Assembly: GCA_003117195.1 (NCBI GenBank)
Contig: BDSI01000024.1
Location: 843,168 to 907,167 of the forward strand
Length of the DNA: 64,000 nucleotides
Origin: Eudorina sp. 2006-703-Eu-15
Lineage: Eukaryota > Chlorophyta > Chlorophyceae > Chlamydomonadales > Volvocaceae
Direction: 5' to 3'
Part shown: piece by piece, positions 62,939 to 64,000 of the stretch
How the letters are laid out: every line of letters starts with the position of its first letter
How positions within the stretch are numbered: position 1 is the stretch's first letter
Position numbers and translations under genes: made by a program
The notes under the pieces: model-generated
What the model was told of the DNA's origin: nothing
Database searches by the model: none
What the model saw: only the letters and a program-made list of their open reading frames with translations

Positions 62939-64000
62939 GGCGTCTAGTCCTGCAACGTGCAAGTACGCGTGCCTGGTGACCCACTTCGGACAGATATTGA
63001 GTAATGGACGACGGATTTTAACGTGATTCGTTGATTGGGTGAAGGTACATGGGAAGGATCCAACGGACTGGTGTAGCCACCTGCGGGAGGCAGCACTCGT
63101 AATATGCATGGCCCGTTAATCGGTGGCGTGACTTATTTCGCTTTGGATGAACAGGGCGGGTGAATGAACAGAGAGCACATGGCAGTGGAGGGTCCGCTGA
63201 GAGCTGGATTCGCGTGTGCAAGCAGGGGAGCGAATCCCTGCGCGTCAGAGCTGCTGCACCGTTGCCACCGGCGACGTTCGTTTAAATTTGGCGAACCGTG
63301 TGTATTCAGTGTTTTTGGGGTCATCTGGCGGACTCAAATACCTCATGGCTGGGCAAGTTTGTACGGCACCAAGCGGCCATATTCGTTATCTCCTACGCCG
63401 CCCATTACTCCCCTCCCATAATGCATTGGCGCGAGCTGCCGACAGCTGTCGAAAATGACCGTCAGCACGCAAATCCTCAATAACTAGCCTTTGCTAGGCC
63501 AGAAGCTTACAACGCGTCCAAATAAAACTCTTCAACACTGGTGCAATTGCACACGTTCCCATGTAGTTTGCACCAACTTCGCTCGCAAAACCCAAGAGTG
63601 CGTGTCATCTTCATCTACGATCGCCCTTCGAAGCAGCCGACATGTCGGCGTCCAAAACAGTCCTACGACAACTTCACGTCAGCCATGTGCACGCGTATAG
63701 TTTGCGCGGTGTCAACACCAGTCGTAGCGTCAACATTATCGGAATCTGTAATCAACATAAATAAAATACAACACACGGGGTCTTGTAACCCATGTTGCAA
63801 CAAGTTGCATGCTGCGTTCCCACCCGAACATGCCTTCGGTGCACCTTGTTGGGCGGGAGTCATGGACAGCTAATTACCGGCGGGGTCTCCAAACTCGAGT
63901 TGCGATATATAAGCATACAGTAATACACAGCCGTTGCAAGCCGCTGGCAACAACTATTGCGGGCCCACGGCGAGCATCGAACCACGACTACCAACGCCAC
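62939..64000. other. 3' flank of fucosyltransferase; nothing firm
   Basis: Two plus-strand stretches read somewhat like protein (at about 63300-63480, HLADSNTSWLGKFVRHQAA; at about 63590-63690, PRVRVIFIYDRPSKQPTC) but lack linked exons or motifs. TGTAA on the plus strand at 63785-63789 is a possible distant poly(A) signal. Confidence 0.35.

Overview
The window is nuclear DNA from a flagellated green alga, most likely a volvocine chlorophyte (Chlamydomonas/Volvox group). The evidence is GC-rich, intron-dense genes with short exons and GTGAGT/GTGCGG/GTGGGT-type donors, a ciliary CFAP44/FAP44 gene, a plant-type fused aspartate kinase-homoserine dehydrogenase, a proline-rich wall-type protein, and GC-poorer intergenic DNA with non-LTR elements and simple repeats. 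The species assignment is inference. I built exon models by reading splice sites and checking that intron phases close; in nearly every multi-exon gene below they close exactly.

Layout. 1-3 kb: a CAP59/CMT1-type glycosyltransferase (minus). 3.8-5.4 kb: an LPEAT/LPCAT-like lysophospholipid acyltransferase (minus). 5.7-6.4 kb: an unidentified open frame (minus). 6.9-21.1 kb: CFAP44/FAP44 in 23 exons (minus). 22.9-28.4 kb: mitochondrial-type dihydrolipoamide acetyltransferase (PDC E2) with two lipoyl domains in 15 exons (minus). 29.7-30.5 kb: copies of a tRNA-headed SINE in inverted orientation. 31.4-33.8 kb: a GT90 (CAP10/POGLUT-like) glycosyltransferase (plus). 35.3-40.1 kb: an apparently full-length non-LTR retrotransposon with one uninterrupted 1434-codon endonuclease/RT frame. 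40.4 kb: another SINE fragment. 41.3-41.8 kb: a 30-bp minisatellite. 43.2-46.6 kb: a secreted or membrane-anchored hydroxyproline-rich-type glycoprotein (plus), with two single-base slips in its Pro repeat and a very long (AC)n tract in its last intron. 49.7-59.4 kb: bifunctional AK-HSDH in 14 exons (minus). 59.8-60.7 kb: unidentified minus-strand exon-like segments. 60.8-62.9 kb: a GT10 alpha-1,3-fucosyltransferase in 6 exons (plus).

How the genes relate. These are mostly unrelated single genes: cilia (CFAP44), mitochondrial carbon entry (PDC E2), plastid Asp-family amino acid synthesis (AK-HSDH) and membrane lipid remodelling (LPEAT). Three predicted type II membrane glycosyltransferases (CAP59-like, GT90, GT10) and a Pro-rich glycoprotein share the 64 kb; this may reflect a secretory or wall theme or chance. 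The most interesting unexplained structure is the mobile DNA: the SINE family and the LINE appear to share a 3'-terminal design, a small hairpin followed by GGTCC...GTAAC.
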